Assembly: GCF_902726565.1 (NCBI RefSeq)
Contig: NZ_CACVAF010000006.1
Location: forward strand, 186,001 to 250,000
Reading direction: 5' to 3'
Length of the DNA stretch: 64,000 bases
Origin: Yersinia vastinensis
GTDB lineage: Bacteria > Pseudomonadota > Gammaproteobacteria > Enterobacterales > Enterobacteriaceae
In this document: piece after piece, positions 19,582-29,570 of the stretch
Numbering within the stretch: position 1 is the first letter of the stretch
Layout of the letters: the number at the start of each line of letters is the position of its first letter
Notes under the pieces: model-generated
What the model was told of the DNA's origin: nothing
Seen by the model: the letters and a program-made list of their open reading frames with translations, nothing else
Databases searched by the model: none
Program-made: the position numbers and the translations under genes

Positions 19582-20496
19582 TTATTTACCCCGGCTGTTT
19601 TTACTCTCACCAATCAGTTCTGCAATTCCACCAATAGCGCCCATTAGGTTGCTGGCTTCCAGTGGCATCATAATGACTTTGCTGTTATTGGCAGAGCCAA
19701 TATGTTGCAGTGCATCGGTATATTTTTGCGCTACAAAGTAGTTAATGGCTTGAATATCACCGGCGGCGATAGCTTCAGAAACCATTTTGGTTGCTTGAGC
19801 TTCCGCTTCTGCGGCACGTTCACGCGCTTCAGCCTGTAAGAATGCGGACTGACGCTCACCTTCCGCTTTCAGAATTTGTGACTGTTTTTCACCTTCAGCA
19901 CGTAAAATCGCGGCCTGACGAACCCCTTCAGCTTCTAGAATATCGGCACGCTTGGTACGTTCAGCTTTCATCTGAGCATTCATCGCTGAAATCAGTTCAG
20001 TCGGTGGGCGCACATCACGGATTTCAATTCGCGTGATTTTAATGCCCCACGGGTTGGTGGCTTCATCGACGATATGCAGCAAACGGCTATTGATGTTGTC
20101 ACGCTGAGACAACATTTCATCCAACTCCATTGAGCCTAAAACAGTACGGAAGTTGGTCATGGTCAGGTTAACGATGGCCAGTTCAAGGTTGCTGACTTCA
20201 TATGCGGCTTTTACTGGGTCAATTACCTGAATAAAACAGACGGCATCAATTGCCACGTTAGCATTATCGCGGGAGATGATTTCTTGGGATGGGATATCCA
20301 GGACCTGCTCCATCATATTGATTTTACGACCAATACGATCCATGAATGGCACAACGATATTCAGACCCGGCATTAGCGTTTTGGTATAGCGACCAAAACG
20401 TTCGACCGTCCACTGAAAACCTTGTGGAACAATTTTGATTGAGGAGAAGACCACAATCAGGGCGACAACGATAAGAACAGGGATAACCGTAAACAT
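19582..20496 (-). CDS. qmcA: SPFH/stomatin-family membrane protein QmcA
   Basis: 304 residues: one N-terminal membrane segment ([20 protein letters not shown]), an SPFH/band-7 domain ([18 protein letters not shown] onward) and a long Glu/Ala-rich coiled coil (~190-250, repeated ILxAEGExQ). In E. coli QmcA oligomerises in the inner membrane and its overproduction suppresses loss of FtsH and HtpX. First gene of the qmcA-ybbJ pair. Confidence 0.93.
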   Translation of the reverse strand: MFTVIPVLIVVALIVVFSSIKIVPQGFQWTVERFGRYTKTLMPGLNIVVPFMDRIGRKINMMEQVLDIPSQEIISRDNANVAIDAVCFIQVIDPVKAAYEVSNLELAIVNLTMTNFRTVLGSMELDEMLSQRDNINSRLLHIVDEATNPWGIKITRIEIRDVRPPTELISAMNAQMKAERTKRADILEAEGVRQAAILRAEGEKQSQILKAEGERQSAFLQAEARERAAEAEAQATKMVSEAIAAGDIQAINYFVAQKYTDALQHIGSANNSKVIMMPLEASNLMGAIGGIAELIGESKNSRGK

Positions 20497-20611
20497 ATTT
20501 AACTTCCTGTCAGCAATGAATATTGTTTCTTAATATTACGTGACAGAGCGCTAAATGCCTAACGAAAGGCGGGTAAAAGCGTGTAAATGAGAGAAAGCTT
20601 GATTAGGGCAG

Positions 20612-20641
20612 AATAAAACTGCGCGGGATGGCCTCGCGCAG
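20612..20641 (-). terminator. Terminator after ybbN
   Basis: On the minus strand, stem CTGCGCG / CGCGCAG (20641-20619) followed by TTTTATT. It lies 40 bp after the ybbN stop. Confidence 0.7.
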
Positions 20642-20680
20642 TCGTAAATAATGGCAACGAATGCCGGTTAAATATGTCAA

Positions 20681-21550
20681 TCAGTACAATAATGCATACA
20701 ACTGACGACGATATTTAGCTGCCAGTGCATCGCCAGTGCCTAATGCGGCCAAAATATCCATTAATGTCTTACGGGCAGTACCATTGGCGGCAGCTAAGTC
20801 TTTCTTCAAGTGCCCCAATAGCAGTTCCAGCGCTTCTTCATTGCGACCAACCTGATGCAATTGCAGTGCTAATTGCACGGCCAGTTCAACGTTATCTGGT
20901 TGATCGGCCACTTGCTGCTGTAATTGCTGAATTTCTGGTGTGTCAGCGGCTTGTTTGAGTAGCTCGATTTGTGCAATCAGCCCCTGATAACGTGTATCAC
21001 GGTCTTGCAGTGGGATTGTCGCCAGTACGCCTTCGGCATCTTCACTGCGATTTAGCAAAATTTGTGCTTCAGCCAATTGCAGCGCGATATCGCTGGTTTG
21101 TGGGTTGTGATTTTGCTGCATCAGTTGCCAGGCATCTTTGAGCAATGGCAGAGCGTCTTGCGCATTCCCCTCGCTCATCAAACGTGCCGCTTCTGCCGCT
21201 TTTAGCTCTTCTGGTTTTGGCAACACTCGTTGCAGCAATTCGCGAATCACTTCTTCTGGCTGTGGTCCCTGAAAACCATCAACCGGCTGACCATCTTTAA
21301 AGAGGTAAACTGCCGGAATGGAGCGTAAACCAAACTGTGATGCGACCATCTGTTGTGCATCGCAATCGACACGCGCCAGAATAAATTGACCAGCATATTC
21401 TGCGGCCAGCTTATCCAGTACCGGGGTCAGTTGCAGGCAGTGCTGACTGCGTTCAGACCAAAAATAGAACAGCACGGGCACAGCCATGGATTGTTCTAAT
21501 GTCTGATGCAGATTCGCTTCGGTAATATCAATCGTTGTAGGTGCTAGCAT
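20681..21550 (-). CDS. cnoX: Thioredoxin-fold/TPR chaperone CnoX (YbbN)
   Basis: 289 residues: a thioredoxin-like domain (1-110) whose CxxC is degenerate (SQHC in [14 protein letters not shown]), then TPR-like helices to the end (LYALLY). In E. coli CnoX (YbbN) is a holdase that binds proteins damaged by hypochlorous acid and passes them to GroEL or DnaK. The single Cys in SQHC is kept. Monocistronic, with its own terminator. Confidence 0.93.
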   Translation of the reverse strand: MLAPTTIDITEANLHQTLEQSMAVPVLFYFWSERSQHCLQLTPVLDKLAAEYAGQFILARVDCDAQQMVASQFGLRSIPAVYLFKDGQPVDGFQGPQPEEVIRELLQRVLPKPEELKAAEAARLMSEGNAQDALPLLKDAWQLMQQNHNPQTSDIALQLAEAQILLNRSEDAEGVLATIPLQDRDTRYQGLIAQIELLKQAADTPEIQQLQQQVADQPDNVELAVQLALQLHQVGRNEEALELLLGHLKKDLAAANGTARKTLMDILAALGTGDALAAKYRRQLYALLY

Positions 21551-21621
21551 GACTTATTTCTCTCATCCGTTTTAGCAGTAGATGGGGGCAGATTATGTAG
21601 CTTCAACCCTCACGACGCTTA

Positions 21622-22398
21622 TCAAGAATTACCACGCAGGACTTTATCTAACATGCGACCTGGCAATATACGGCGCAGTACTGTCAACGCATGGGCCACT
21701 AAGGTGACCGGATAACGTAACTGTGGACGCGGGCTTTCCAATGCGTGGCGTAATTTCGGTAATATAGCCTCTGGCGGTAGTGTAAAGCGTTTTGCAATGC
21801 CGGGATTGTTCACCGGTTTGTCGGCTTCGGCCTGGTTAACATTTTGCGTAAAATGGGTGCTTATCGGGCCAGGCTCAATCAGACTGACTTGAATTCCACT
21901 GCCGTGTAGTTCCATACGTAATGCATCTGACCAAGCCTCCAGAGCGTATTTACTGGCAGCATAGGCGCCACGACCCGCAGTTGAAACCAACCCCATAACG
22001 GAACTGGTTTGAATAATGCGGCCTTCGCTGTGAGGCAGCATCGCGGGTAGCAGCAACTGTGTCAGTTGGTGAGTACCAAACAAGTTGGTTGAGAATTGTT
22101 TCTCCAACTGCTGGCGCGAGATGGTATGTAACGGTCCGTAGAGGCCAAAACCTCCGTTGTTGAACAAGGCATACAAGCGTCCACCAGTCAGCTCGATAAC
22201 TTGTGCCGCAGCACGCTCGACACTGTCACTGTCATCCAAATCCAGTTCAATACCTTCCAGACCCATCTGCGTCATTTTTACCACGTCATCGGGTTTACGG
22301 CAGGCCGCGAGTACGCGATAACCGCGGTTTTTCAAATCTTTCGCCGCAACCAGGCCGATACCACTGGAACAACCGGTAATTAATACTGCTTTTTGCAT
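21622..22398 (-). CDS. ybbO: Short-chain dehydrogenase/reductase YbbO
   Basis: 258 residues of classical SDR: TGCSSGIGLVAAKDL (cofactor), NNGGFGLYG, catalytic Ser in SSVMG and YAASKYALE with YxxxK. E. coli YbbO has NADP-dependent aldehyde reductase activity; the substrate here is not fixed by the sequence. Same neighbourhood as in E. coli (ybbN, ybbO, tesA). Confidence 0.88.
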   Translation of the reverse strand: MQKAVLITGCSSGIGLVAAKDLKNRGYRVLAACRKPDDVVKMTQMGLEGIELDLDDSDSVERAAAQVIELTGGRLYALFNNGGFGLYGPLHTISRQQLEKQFSTNLFGTHQLTQLLLPAMLPHSEGRIIQTSSVMGLVSTAGRGAYAASKYALEAWSDALRMELHGSGIQVSLIEPGPISTHFTQNVNQAEADKPVNNPGIAKRFTLPPEAILPKLRHALESPRPQLRYPVTLVAHALTVLRRILPGRMLDKVLRGNS

Positions 22399-22440
22399 AA
22401 CTTTACCTAGTGAATGAATCTATTTGTTTAAACAAATGTT

Positions 22441-22570
22441 ATACCTTTCATCTTTCAAATTGCCGGTGTGTTGGCTGTTCTCGCTCACCCGAATCACTTG
22501 ACTTCGTAAGCTCATCGGGATTATCTCCCTTGCCGCCTGCCTGCATTTTGAAATCTATCAGGTAGAGTAT
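22441..22570. repeat. ERIC-like intergenic repeat between ybbO and tesA
   Basis: 130 bp with imperfect inverted ends (TTTCAAATTGCCGG against the complement of CCTGCATTTTGAAA) and a central ERIC-type block CGCTCACCCGAATCACTTG...GTAAGCTCATCGGGATT. Second copy of the element at 8080-8235. It fills the ybbO-tesA gap. Confidence 0.8.
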
Positions 22571-22575
22571 TCATA

Positions 22576-23208
22576 CTAATGACTAACTAACGGCTTGAGT
22601 TGTTGCGCCATCCAATCAGCGATAAAAGGTTGCGCTTCTGCGTTAGGATGTAAACCATCATCCTGCATCCACTCAGGCTTTACGGCAACGTGTTCCATAA
22701 AGAATGGGACAAGCGGGATGCCAAATTGTTGTGCCAATTGCGGATACATTGCGGTGAAGGCCTCAGTATAACGGCGGCCATAGTTAGGCGGAATGCGGAT
22801 TTGCATCAATAATGGTTGGGCTTTCGCTTCCTTGACCAGATTGATAATTTGTGTGAGATCCCGTTGAATATCCTGCGTTGGAAAACCGCGTAGGCCGTCA
22901 TTGGCACCCAATTCAATCAATACCCAGCGCGGCTGATGTTGCTTGAGCAGCGCGGGCAGGCGAGCTAAACCTTGTGCCGCCGTATCACCACTGATACTGG
23001 CGTTGATGACCTTTGGCAATGAGGGCGTGGCCTGCCATGTTTTATCCAGCCGTGAAGGCCATGCTTCGGCAATGGGCAAGCGGTAGCCGGCGCTTAAACT
23101 GTCGCCGAGAATCAAAAGTGTGTCGGTTGCGGCGGCACGCAAACTGAATAATCCCAACAGTAATAGGAAGGGAAGATGCCAGCGGAAAACGTTCTTGAAG
23201 TTCATCAT
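22576..23208 (-). CDS. tesA: Acyl-CoA thioesterase I / protease I / lysophospholipase L1
   Basis: 210 residues from the ATG at 23208 (a second ATG follows directly). Signal peptide with hydrophobic core LPFLLLLGLFSLRAAA. SGNH-hydrolase blocks: GDSLSAGY (nucleophile Ser), GANDGLRG and the terminal DGLHPNAEA with Asp and His. A periplasmic esterase. Its 5' end overlaps the divergent ybbA start by 33 bp, the arrangement known from E. coli. Confidence 0.94.
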   Translation of the reverse strand: MMNFKNVFRWHLPFLLLLGLFSLRAAATDTLLILGDSLSAGYRLPIAEAWPSRLDKTWQATPSLPKVINASISGDTAAQGLARLPALLKQHQPRWVLIELGANDGLRGFPTQDIQRDLTQIINLVKEAKAQPLLMQIRIPPNYGRRYTEAFTAMYPQLAQQFGIPLVPFFMEHVAVKPEWMQDDGLHPNAEAQPFIADWMAQQLKPLVSH

Positions 23209-23862
23209 CTTAATAAACACGTCGGTCAGGGTGAGCAACAGCTCTCCATCCTTACCGGAGTTGAGCTGGTTGTCAAACCCGCTCAGACAATTGCGCTTAT
23301 TGGTGAGTCAGGTTCAGGCAAATCAACTTTGCTGGGAATTCTGGCAGGGCTGGATGATGGCAGTAGTGGTGAGGTGAGTCTGCTCGGCCAGTCCTTGACC
23401 GCAATGGATGAAGAAGGGCGGGCGCAGTTGCGCGCAAAAAACGTCGGTTTTGTGTTTCAGTCATTTATGTTGGTGCCAACACTCAATACATTGGAAAACG
23501 TTCAGCTTCCAGCGTTGTTGCGCGGCGAAAGTGAGCGCGAAAGTAAAGTGCACGCCATTGAACTGTTAAAACAGGTGGGGCTGGAGAAACGTCTGCACCA
23601 CCTTCCTGCCCAACTTTCTGGCGGTGAACAGCAGCGTGTGGCGCTGGCGCGGGCTTTCAGTGGCCGACCCAAAATACTTTTTGCCGATGAACCCACCGGT
23701 AATCTTGATAGACACACCGGCGATCGCATTGCCGACTTGCTGTTTTCCCTTAATCGGGATTACGACACCACGCTTATTCTCGTCACCCATGATGTGCAAC
23801 TGGCTGGCCGTTGTCAGCGTCGGCTGCGCTTACAGGACGGTAAATTGTGGGAGGAAGCATGA
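23176..23862 (+). CDS. ybbA: ABC transporter ATP-binding protein YbbA
   Basis: 228 residues, LolD/MacB-type ATPase: Walker A GESGSGKST, signature LSGGEQQRVALARA, Walker B ILFADEP, H-loop VTHD. It forms a transporter with YbbP, whose ATG overlaps its stop (ATGA). Substrate not established; the family includes lipoprotein and lipid extractors. Confidence 0.93.
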   Translation: MPAENVLEVHHLNKHVGQGEQQLSILTGVELVVKPAQTIALIGESGSGKSTLLGILAGLDDGSSGEVSLLGQSLTAMDEEGRAQLRAKNVGFVFQSFMLVPTLNTLENVQLPALLRGESERESKVHAIELLKQVGLEKRLHHLPAQLSGGEQQRVALARAFSGRPKILFADEPTGNLDRHTGDRIADLLFSLNRDYDTTLILVTHDVQLAGRCQRRLRLQDGKLWEEA

Positions 23863-26291
23863 TCTGGCGGTGGTTTTGGCGTGAGTGGCGCTCACCCTCA
23901 CTGCTGATTGTCTGGCTGGCATTAACACTGGCGGTGGCTTGCGTATTGGCACTGGGCAGTATTAGTGATCGGATGGAGCAAGGGCTGAGTCAGCAGAGCC
24001 GTGATTTTCTGGCAGGTGATAGAGTTCTGAGATCATCTCATCCCGTCCCCGAAAGTTGGTTGCAAGAAGCGCAAAAACAGGGGCTGGTTATCAGTCGTCA
24101 GCTTTCGTTTATGACCATGACCTTTGCCGGTGACCGGCCACAGCTGGCGGATGTGAAGGCCACTGACTTAGCCTATCCGCTGTATGGCGAGTTAGAAACC
24201 TTACCACCTCAAGTCAAACTTGAGCCGGGTACGGCACTGGTGGCCCCACGGTTGCTAGCCCTGTTGGGCGTTAAGGTAGGTGACACCCTTGAAGTGGGGG
24301 ATACGTCCCTGAAAATCATTGGTGAAGTGATTCAGGAGCCAGATTCGGGGTTTAATCCATTCCAAACGGCCCCACGTATTTTGATCAATCTGAGCGATGT
24401 AGAAAAAACCGGAGCAATACAACCGGGGAGCCGTTTAAGTTATCGCTATATGTTTGCAGGCCCGCCAGATGCGGTTACGCAATTTAGTGATTGGCTCACA
24501 CCGCAACTGACACCTGATCAGCGTTGGTATGGTTTACAAGAATCCGGTGGTGCGTTGGGGAAATCACTGCAACGTGCGCAACAGTTCTTGCTGTTATCGG
24601 CATTATTGACGTTGTTGTTGTCCATTGCTGCTGTTGCTGTGGCGATGGGGCACTATTGCCGCAGCCGCTACTCTCTGGTGGCGGTGCTGAAAACATTGGG
24701 GGCCGGGCGCAGTGCATTACGGCGGTTGATTATTGGTCAGTGGTTCTCTGTTCTGGTGTTGGCAGGCCTGTGTGGCAGTGTGATTGGGCTGCTGTTTGAG
24801 AAAATATTAATCCGCTTATTGTCCCCGGTATTACCGGCAGCATTGCCAGCGGCTGGTCTATGGCCATGGGTATGGTCAATGGGATCGCTGGTATTGATTT
24901 CGCTACTGGTGGGAATTCGCCCTTATCGGCAACTGCTGGCGACTCAACCTTTGCGAGTTTTGCGCCGCGATGTCTCTGCTAATGTTTGGCCGCTTCGTTA
25001 CTTTATTCCAGCCATGATCGTAGTTGTGGTGGGGTTATTGGCCTTACTCATGGGCGGAAACACGCTGCTATGGGCGATTCTTGGCGGTATGGTGGTGTTG
25101 GCGTTGTTGTTGGGGGTGATTGGCTGGGGCGGTTTATTGCTACTCCGCCGCTTGACGATCACTCGTCTGTCACTCCGGCTGGCTATCAACCGGTTATTGC
25201 GCCAACCTTGGATGACACTGACTCAACTGGCGGCATTCTCACTGTCGTTTATGTTATTGGCTTTATTATTGGTGCTGCGCGGCGATCTATTAGATCGTTG
25301 GCAACAACAGTTGCCACCCGATAGCCCGAATTATTTTCTGCTAAATATCACGCCGCAGCAGGTGCCACAAGTCACGGAGTTCCTTACACAGCATCAAATA
25401 ACGCCGTCGACTTTCTATCCTATTGTCCGGGTGCGTTTAACGGAGATTAACCAACAACTGGCCACGGAGCGTGTACATGAAGACGACCCTGGCGGCGAGG
25501 CGGTTAACCGTGAGTTGAATCTGACTTGGCAGCAGGATTTACCTGCACACAATATTTTGACTGCGGGGCAGTGGCCACCGAAGGAAAATGAAGTCTCGAT
25601 GGAGCAGGGGATTGCTGATCGACTAGGAATTAAAATCGGCGATAAACTGACATTCAGCGGCGATACTCAATCATTTGAGGCAACGGTGAGTAGTATTCGC
25701 CAAGTGGATTGGGAAAGTCTGCGTCCTAATTTTTACTTTATTTTCCCGCCGGGCGCACTGGATAACCAGCCGCAAACTTGGCTGACCAGCTTCCGCTATC
25801 AGGGGGATGGAGAGGTTCTGACGCAATTAAATCGCCAATTCCCAACACTCAGTTTGCTGGATATCGGCGCGATGCTGAAACAAGTCGGGCAGGTGCTGCA
25901 ACAGGTCAGTCGTGCACTGGAAGTCATGGTGGTTTTGGTGATTATTTGTGGCACCTTGCTGCTGTTGGCTCAGGTGCAGGTCGGCATGCGCCAGCGCCGT
26001 CAGGAGCTGGTGGTCTATCGCACACTCGGAGCAAGTAAACGCTTACTGCGAGGTACATTGTGGTGGGAGTTTGCGCTATTGGGGTTGGTTGCGGGTCTTG
26101 CAGCGGCCATCGGCGCAGAAGCCGCACTCTGGGCATTACAGCGGTTAGTGTTTGATTTCCCGTGGCAACCTAATTGGGTGATGTGGTGGCTATTGCCACT
26201 GGCGGCCGCGCTCTTGCTGTCTCTTTGTGGCGGATGGCTAGGCGCGAGGTTATTACAGGGGCGGGCGTTGTTCCGCAATGACGAAATTTAG
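23859..26291 (+). CDS. ybbP: FtsX-like ABC transporter permease YbbP
   Basis: 810 residues from the ATG at 23859, which overlaps the ybbA stop (GAGGA just upstream). One N-terminal segment, a large periplasmic domain, several central segments, a second periplasmic domain and a terminal group of FtsX segments: the ten-segment duplicated FtsX layout of the YbbP/LolC-like class. It works with YbbA. Its link with tesA suggests a lipid-related role, but that is inference. Confidence 0.92.
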   Translation: MIWRWFWREWRSPSLLIVWLALTLAVACVLALGSISDRMEQGLSQQSRDFLAGDRVLRSSHPVPESWLQEAQKQGLVISRQLSFMTMTFAGDRPQLADVKATDLAYPLYGELETLPPQVKLEPGTALVAPRLLALLGVKVGDTLEVGDTSLKIIGEVIQEPDSGFNPFQTAPRILINLSDVEKTGAIQPGSRLSYRYMFAGPPDAVTQFSDWLTPQLTPDQRWYGLQESGGALGKSLQRAQQFLLLSALLTLLLSIAAVAVAMGHYCRSRYSLVAVLKTLGAGRSALRRLIIGQWFSVLVLAGLCGSVIGLLFEKILIRLLSPVLPAALPAAGLWPWVWSMGSLVLISLLVGIRPYRQLLATQPLRVLRRDVSANVWPLRYFIPAMIVVVVGLLALLMGGNTLLWAILGGMVVLALLLGVIGWGGLLLLRRLTITRLSLRLAINRLLRQPWMTLTQLAAFSLSFMLLALLLVLRGDLLDRWQQQLPPDSPNYFLLNITPQQVPQVTEFLTQHQITPSTFYPIVRVRLTEINQQLATERVHEDDPGGEAVNRELNLTWQQDLPAHNILTAGQWPPKENEVSMEQGIADRLGIKIGDKLTFSGDTQSFEATVSSIRQVDWESLRPNFYFIFPPGALDNQPQTWLTSFRYQGDGEVLTQLNRQFPTLSLLDIGAMLKQVGQVLQQVSRALEVMVVLVIICGTLLLLAQVQVGMRQRRQELVVYRTLGASKRLLRGTLWWEFALLGLVAGLAAAIGAEAALWALQRLVFDFPWQPNWVMWWLLPLAAALLLSLCGGWLGARLLQGRALFRNDEI

Positions 26292-26295
26292 GAGC

Positions 26296-26330
26296 ATCGC
26301 GGGCAGCCTCTGCCGCCCGCGATTTATTTA
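26296..26330 (+). terminator. Terminator after ybbP
   Basis: 9-bp stem ATCGCGGGC / GCCCGCGAT followed by TTTATTT, just after the ybbP stop and touching the convergent purK stop. Confidence 0.75.
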
Positions 26331-27392
26331 TAACTTCGCCTGTGCCCAACGTAGAGCATTCTGATATTCAGTAGGCAGCAAAGGCGCTAATGCGGCCAGT
26401 GCGGTACTCAGTGCTGCGCCATCGGGATCATTTAAATTCAAATGACCCACTTTACGCCCGTCACGCACCTCTTTTTCATACCAATGCAGATGTACTAATG
26501 GCAGCGATAACCACTCGGTATTCACTGGCGTACCAATCAGATTGACCATGGCTGATGGGGTATTCACTACCGGCGTTGGCAACGGTAAATCTAAAATAGC
26601 GCGCAAATGCAGCTCAAACTGGCTGATAGAAGCCCCATTCTGAGTCCAGTGACCGCTGTTATGCACTCGTGGTGCCAGTTCATTGATCAGTAAACTGTCC
26701 CCGACAATAAAGCACTCCACCGCCATCACACCGACATAATTCAGCTCATCCATAATGGCTGACAGCATCTTTTCAGCTTGCTGCTGTAGACGGCTATTTG
26801 GCTGTGGCAAGGCTACGCTCATGCGTAGGATGCCATCCTCATGCAGGTTATGAGTGAGTGGGTAAAAGACAGATTTACCTTGATGGCTACGTGCGCCCAC
26901 CAAAGAGACTTCGCCGGAAAAATTGATGCCTTGTTCAACAATACATTCGCCATAAGCATCAGCAGGCAAGGTGTTTTGCTCGCCAGCACGTATACGCCAT
27001 TGACCACGTCCGTCATAGCCGCCGACTCGACGTTTCACGATGGCTAATTCACCTAGCGTGGCGAAGACTTGTGGCCACTCGCTGGCACTGGCCAATAATT
27101 GCCATGGCGCTGTCGCCAAATTCAGGCTGTCGAGTAACTGCTTTTGTGTCAGACGATCAGCCAGGCGCGGGAAAATATCGCGGTTAACAAAAGCGGTGTG
27201 TGTGGCGAGTTCGCGAGTCAGGGCGGTTTCTGGCCAGCGCTCAATCTCAGCGGTGATAACACTGTGCTGATAAGGTACGGCTTCCGGTTCAGCATCCAAA
27301 CCTACCGGATAAACAGCAATACCCAGAGGCTCGCCAGCTTGACGCAGCATGCGCCCTAACTGACCGTTGCCTAATACGCAAACGGGTTTCAT
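26328..27392 (-). CDS. purK: N5-carboxyaminoimidazole ribonucleotide synthase
   Basis: 354 residues, ATP-grasp. Start [22 protein letters not shown]-binding [13 protein letters not shown]; metal region [15 protein letters not shown]. It uses ATP and bicarbonate to carboxylate AIR in purine synthesis, feeding PurE. Its start overlaps the purE stop by four bases. Confidence 0.96.
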   Translation of the reverse strand: MKPVCVLGNGQLGRMLRQAGEPLGIAVYPVGLDAEPEAVPYQHSVITAEIERWPETALTRELATHTAFVNRDIFPRLADRLTQKQLLDSLNLATAPWQLLASASEWPQVFATLGELAIVKRRVGGYDGRGQWRIRAGEQNTLPADAYGECIVEQGINFSGEVSLVGARSHQGKSVFYPLTHNLHEDGILRMSVALPQPNSRLQQQAEKMLSAIMDELNYVGVMAVECFIVGDSLLINELAPRVHNSGHWTQNGASISQFELHLRAILDLPLPTPVVNTPSAMVNLIGTPVNTEWLSLPLVHLHWYEKEVRDGRKVGHLNLNDPDGAALSTALAALAPLLPTEYQNALRWAQAKL

Positions 27393-27943
27393 GCTTTCAC
27401 CTGTGAATTCGGCATTGGTAGATCTGATTCCCGTGGGTCTGGGTTATCTAACACTTCGTCAGTTTGGCTTTTACGCCAATCGGCTAGACGCTCTGCTAAC
27501 TTGTGGTCATGTAACGCCAGTATTTGAGCTGCTAGTAAGGCCGCGTTCGCTGCCCCTGCTTTACCAATCGCCAGCGTTCCCACCGGAATACCGCGCGGCA
27601 TTTGCACAATAGAATACAGGCTATCGACGCCACTTAATGCGGCACTTTGTACTGGAACCCCTAAAACCGGCACCAATGTTTTTGCTGCCAGCATACCCGG
27701 CAGGTGAGCTGCACCTCCCGCGCCAGCAATAATGACATGTAAGCCATTGGCATCCGCTTGTTCGGCGAAACTGAACAGTTTGTCAGGGGTTCGGTGTGCA
27801 GAAACAACTTCGACATGAAACGGAACATTGAGCGTGGTGAGCACGTCGGCGGCGAACTGCATGGTGGCCCAGTCACTCTTGGACCCCATTACGATAGCGA
27901 TTTTAACCCCGGCTGCATAAGCCGAATCGAGGTTGGCTCCCAT
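27389..27943 (-). CDS. purE: N5-carboxyaminoimidazole ribonucleotide mutase
   Basis: 184 residues from the ATG at 27943, which has AGGAG upstream; the longer frame from a TTG at 27970 is less likely. Signature [21 protein letters not shown], and [15 protein letters not shown] with the catalytic loop. It converts N5-CAIR to CAIR. The N-terminus carries about ten more residues than E. coli PurE. First gene of the purEK operon, under a PurR-type operator. Confidence 0.96.
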   Translation of the reverse strand: MGANLDSAYAAGVKIAIVMGSKSDWATMQFAADVLTTLNVPFHVEVVSAHRTPDKLFSFAEQADANGLHVIIAGAGGAAHLPGMLAAKTLVPVLGVPVQSAALSGVDSLYSIVQMPRGIPVGTLAIGKAGAANAALLAAQILALHDHKLAERLADWRKSQTDEVLDNPDPRESDLPMPNSQVKA

Positions 27944-28043
27944 GGGTGTAAAGCTCCTGTAATTGCGCAAGCGTCGGCCAGAACGACTTGATATAAATCG
28001 TGACTGGCGAAGAGGGCGTAGAGCATATCATGAGCCAAAGGCA

Positions 28044-28059
28044 AGGAAAACGGTTGCGT
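28044..28059 (-). promoter_or_regulatory. PurR operator of purEK
   Basis: On the minus strand ACGCAACCGTTTTCCT, one mismatch from the PurR consensus ACGCAAACGTTTTCNT, about 100 bp before the purE start. Expected to bind PurR with hypoxanthine or guanine. Confidence 0.8.
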
Positions 28060-28130
28060 CGCGGCTTTTAGCGGGATTTACCGGTTTTTTTATCTATGGG
28101 GATGCTGTCGTGATTTATAACGATGTCTGA

Positions 28131-28853
28131 TTAAAAGGGGAATTTAATCAACTCGACGCTCTCTTTAGTGACTTTTACCATCGACCCTTCAACATGCCAA
28201 GCTCCTAAAACGACTCGATGGGCTGTTGTTGTTGGCAATTCTACAGTATGAACTGCAGGGCGATGGGTATGTCCATGAATCATCCAACTGACATTATTAC
28301 GCTGAAAAGTGTCCACCACAGCCTGTGGATTAACATCCATAATCAGTTGCGATTTACCGGTGTTATTTTGCTGACTTTGGCCGCGCATATAAACTGCTAT
28401 TCGCAAGCGAAAGCGCAAAGGGAGCCACAGGAATAATTTTTGGATCAGTGGGTTGTGCACTCGGCGGCGAAAATGTTGATAGTCAGCATCATCAGTACAC
28501 AGAGTATCTCCGTGTAAAATCACAATACGGCGGTCATACAATTCGACCACTTTTTCTTCGGGCAGTAAGATCATGCCACTTTCAGCCGCAAAGCGTTTAC
28601 CGAGCAAAAAATCGCGGTTGCCGTGAATAAAGTAGCAGGGTACACCCTGTTGCTGGAGGGATTTTAATGCAGCAGCGACTTGCCGATACAAAGGTTCGGG
28701 GTCATCGTCGCCAATCCAAGACTCAAATAAATCACCCAGAATATAGAGGGCATCAGCATGAATAGCTTCACGCTGTATAAAATGCAGGAAACCGGCAGTG
28801 ATTGCCGGTTCCTGAACACTAAGATGCAAGTCTGCGATAAAAAGCGTGCTCAT
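28131..28853 (-). CDS. lpxH: UDP-2,3-diacylglucosamine diphosphatase
   Basis: 240 residues, full length. Calcineurin-type metal ligands: [26 protein letters not shown] and HGHTHRP. It makes lipid X in lipid A synthesis at the inner membrane. Ten bases after ppiB on the same strand, the E. coli arrangement. Confidence 0.96.
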   Translation of the reverse strand: MSTLFIADLHLSVQEPAITAGFLHFIQREAIHADALYILGDLFESWIGDDDPEPLYRQVAAALKSLQQQGVPCYFIHGNRDFLLGKRFAAESGMILLPEEKVVELYDRRIVILHGDTLCTDDADYQHFRRRVHNPLIQKLFLWLPLRFRLRIAVYMRGQSQQNNTGKSQLIMDVNPQAVVDTFQRNNVSWMIHGHTHRPAVHTVELPTTTAHRVVLGAWHVEGSMVKVTKESVELIKFPF

Positions 28854-28863
28854 TAAGCCGTTA

Positions 28864-29358
28864 TTACTCGCTAACAGTAACGCTTTTAATGATCACATCT
28901 TCTTTCGGCACATCTTGATGCATACCGCTGCGGCCAGTTGAAACGTTTTTGATTTTATCAACCACGTCCATGCCTTCAACAACTTCAGCGAATACACAGT
29001 ATCCCCAGCCATCTGGGCGCTCTGAACGGAAGTTCAGGAAGTCGTTATCTGCAACGTTAATAAAGAACTGAGCAGTGGCAGAGTGCGGATCATTAGTACG
29101 TGCCATTGCCAAGGTGCCGCGGGTGTTTTTCAGACCGTTGTTGGCTTCGTTCTTGATAGGAGCATCAGTATTCTTCTGGTTCATGCCGGGCTCAAAACCA
29201 CCGCCTTGAATCATGAAACCATCGATAACACGGTGGAAGATAGTGTTATCATAGAAACCTTTACGGCAGTAGTTCAGGAAGTTTTCAACGGTAACCGGCG
29301 CTTTATCGGCGAAGGTGTTGATGACGATATCGCCATGATTAGTATGAAACGTGACCAT
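28864..29358 (-). CDS. ppiB: Cytoplasmic peptidyl-prolyl cis-trans isomerase B
   Basis: 164 residues of cyclophilin: [13 protein letters not shown], the [17 protein letters not shown] active-site stretch, no signal peptide. Same strand as lpxH and divergent from cysS, as in E. coli. Confidence 0.96.
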   Translation of the reverse strand: MVTFHTNHGDIVINTFADKAPVTVENFLNYCRKGFYDNTIFHRVIDGFMIQGGGFEPGMNQKNTDAPIKNEANNGLKNTRGTLAMARTNDPHSATAQFFINVADNDFLNFRSERPDGWGYCVFAEVVEGMDVVDKIKNVSTGRSGMHQDVPKEDVIIKSVTVSE

Positions 29359-29570
29359 AATAATGTTCCTGCTAGTGTAATAAGTGTACTCACAAATGAG
29401 CCGTAACTCTTTAGACGGCTCTTATATCATATCTCTGAGATTGAGTCAGCACTCGAAACGCCGCCAAGATGTGCGAAAAAGTACTGTATCAGAGGCTGAT
29501 TTGCCTCATAATCTAATGATATCCTATTAAACCATGCGTACCGCAAAAACAAAAACCACGGAATGTCCCG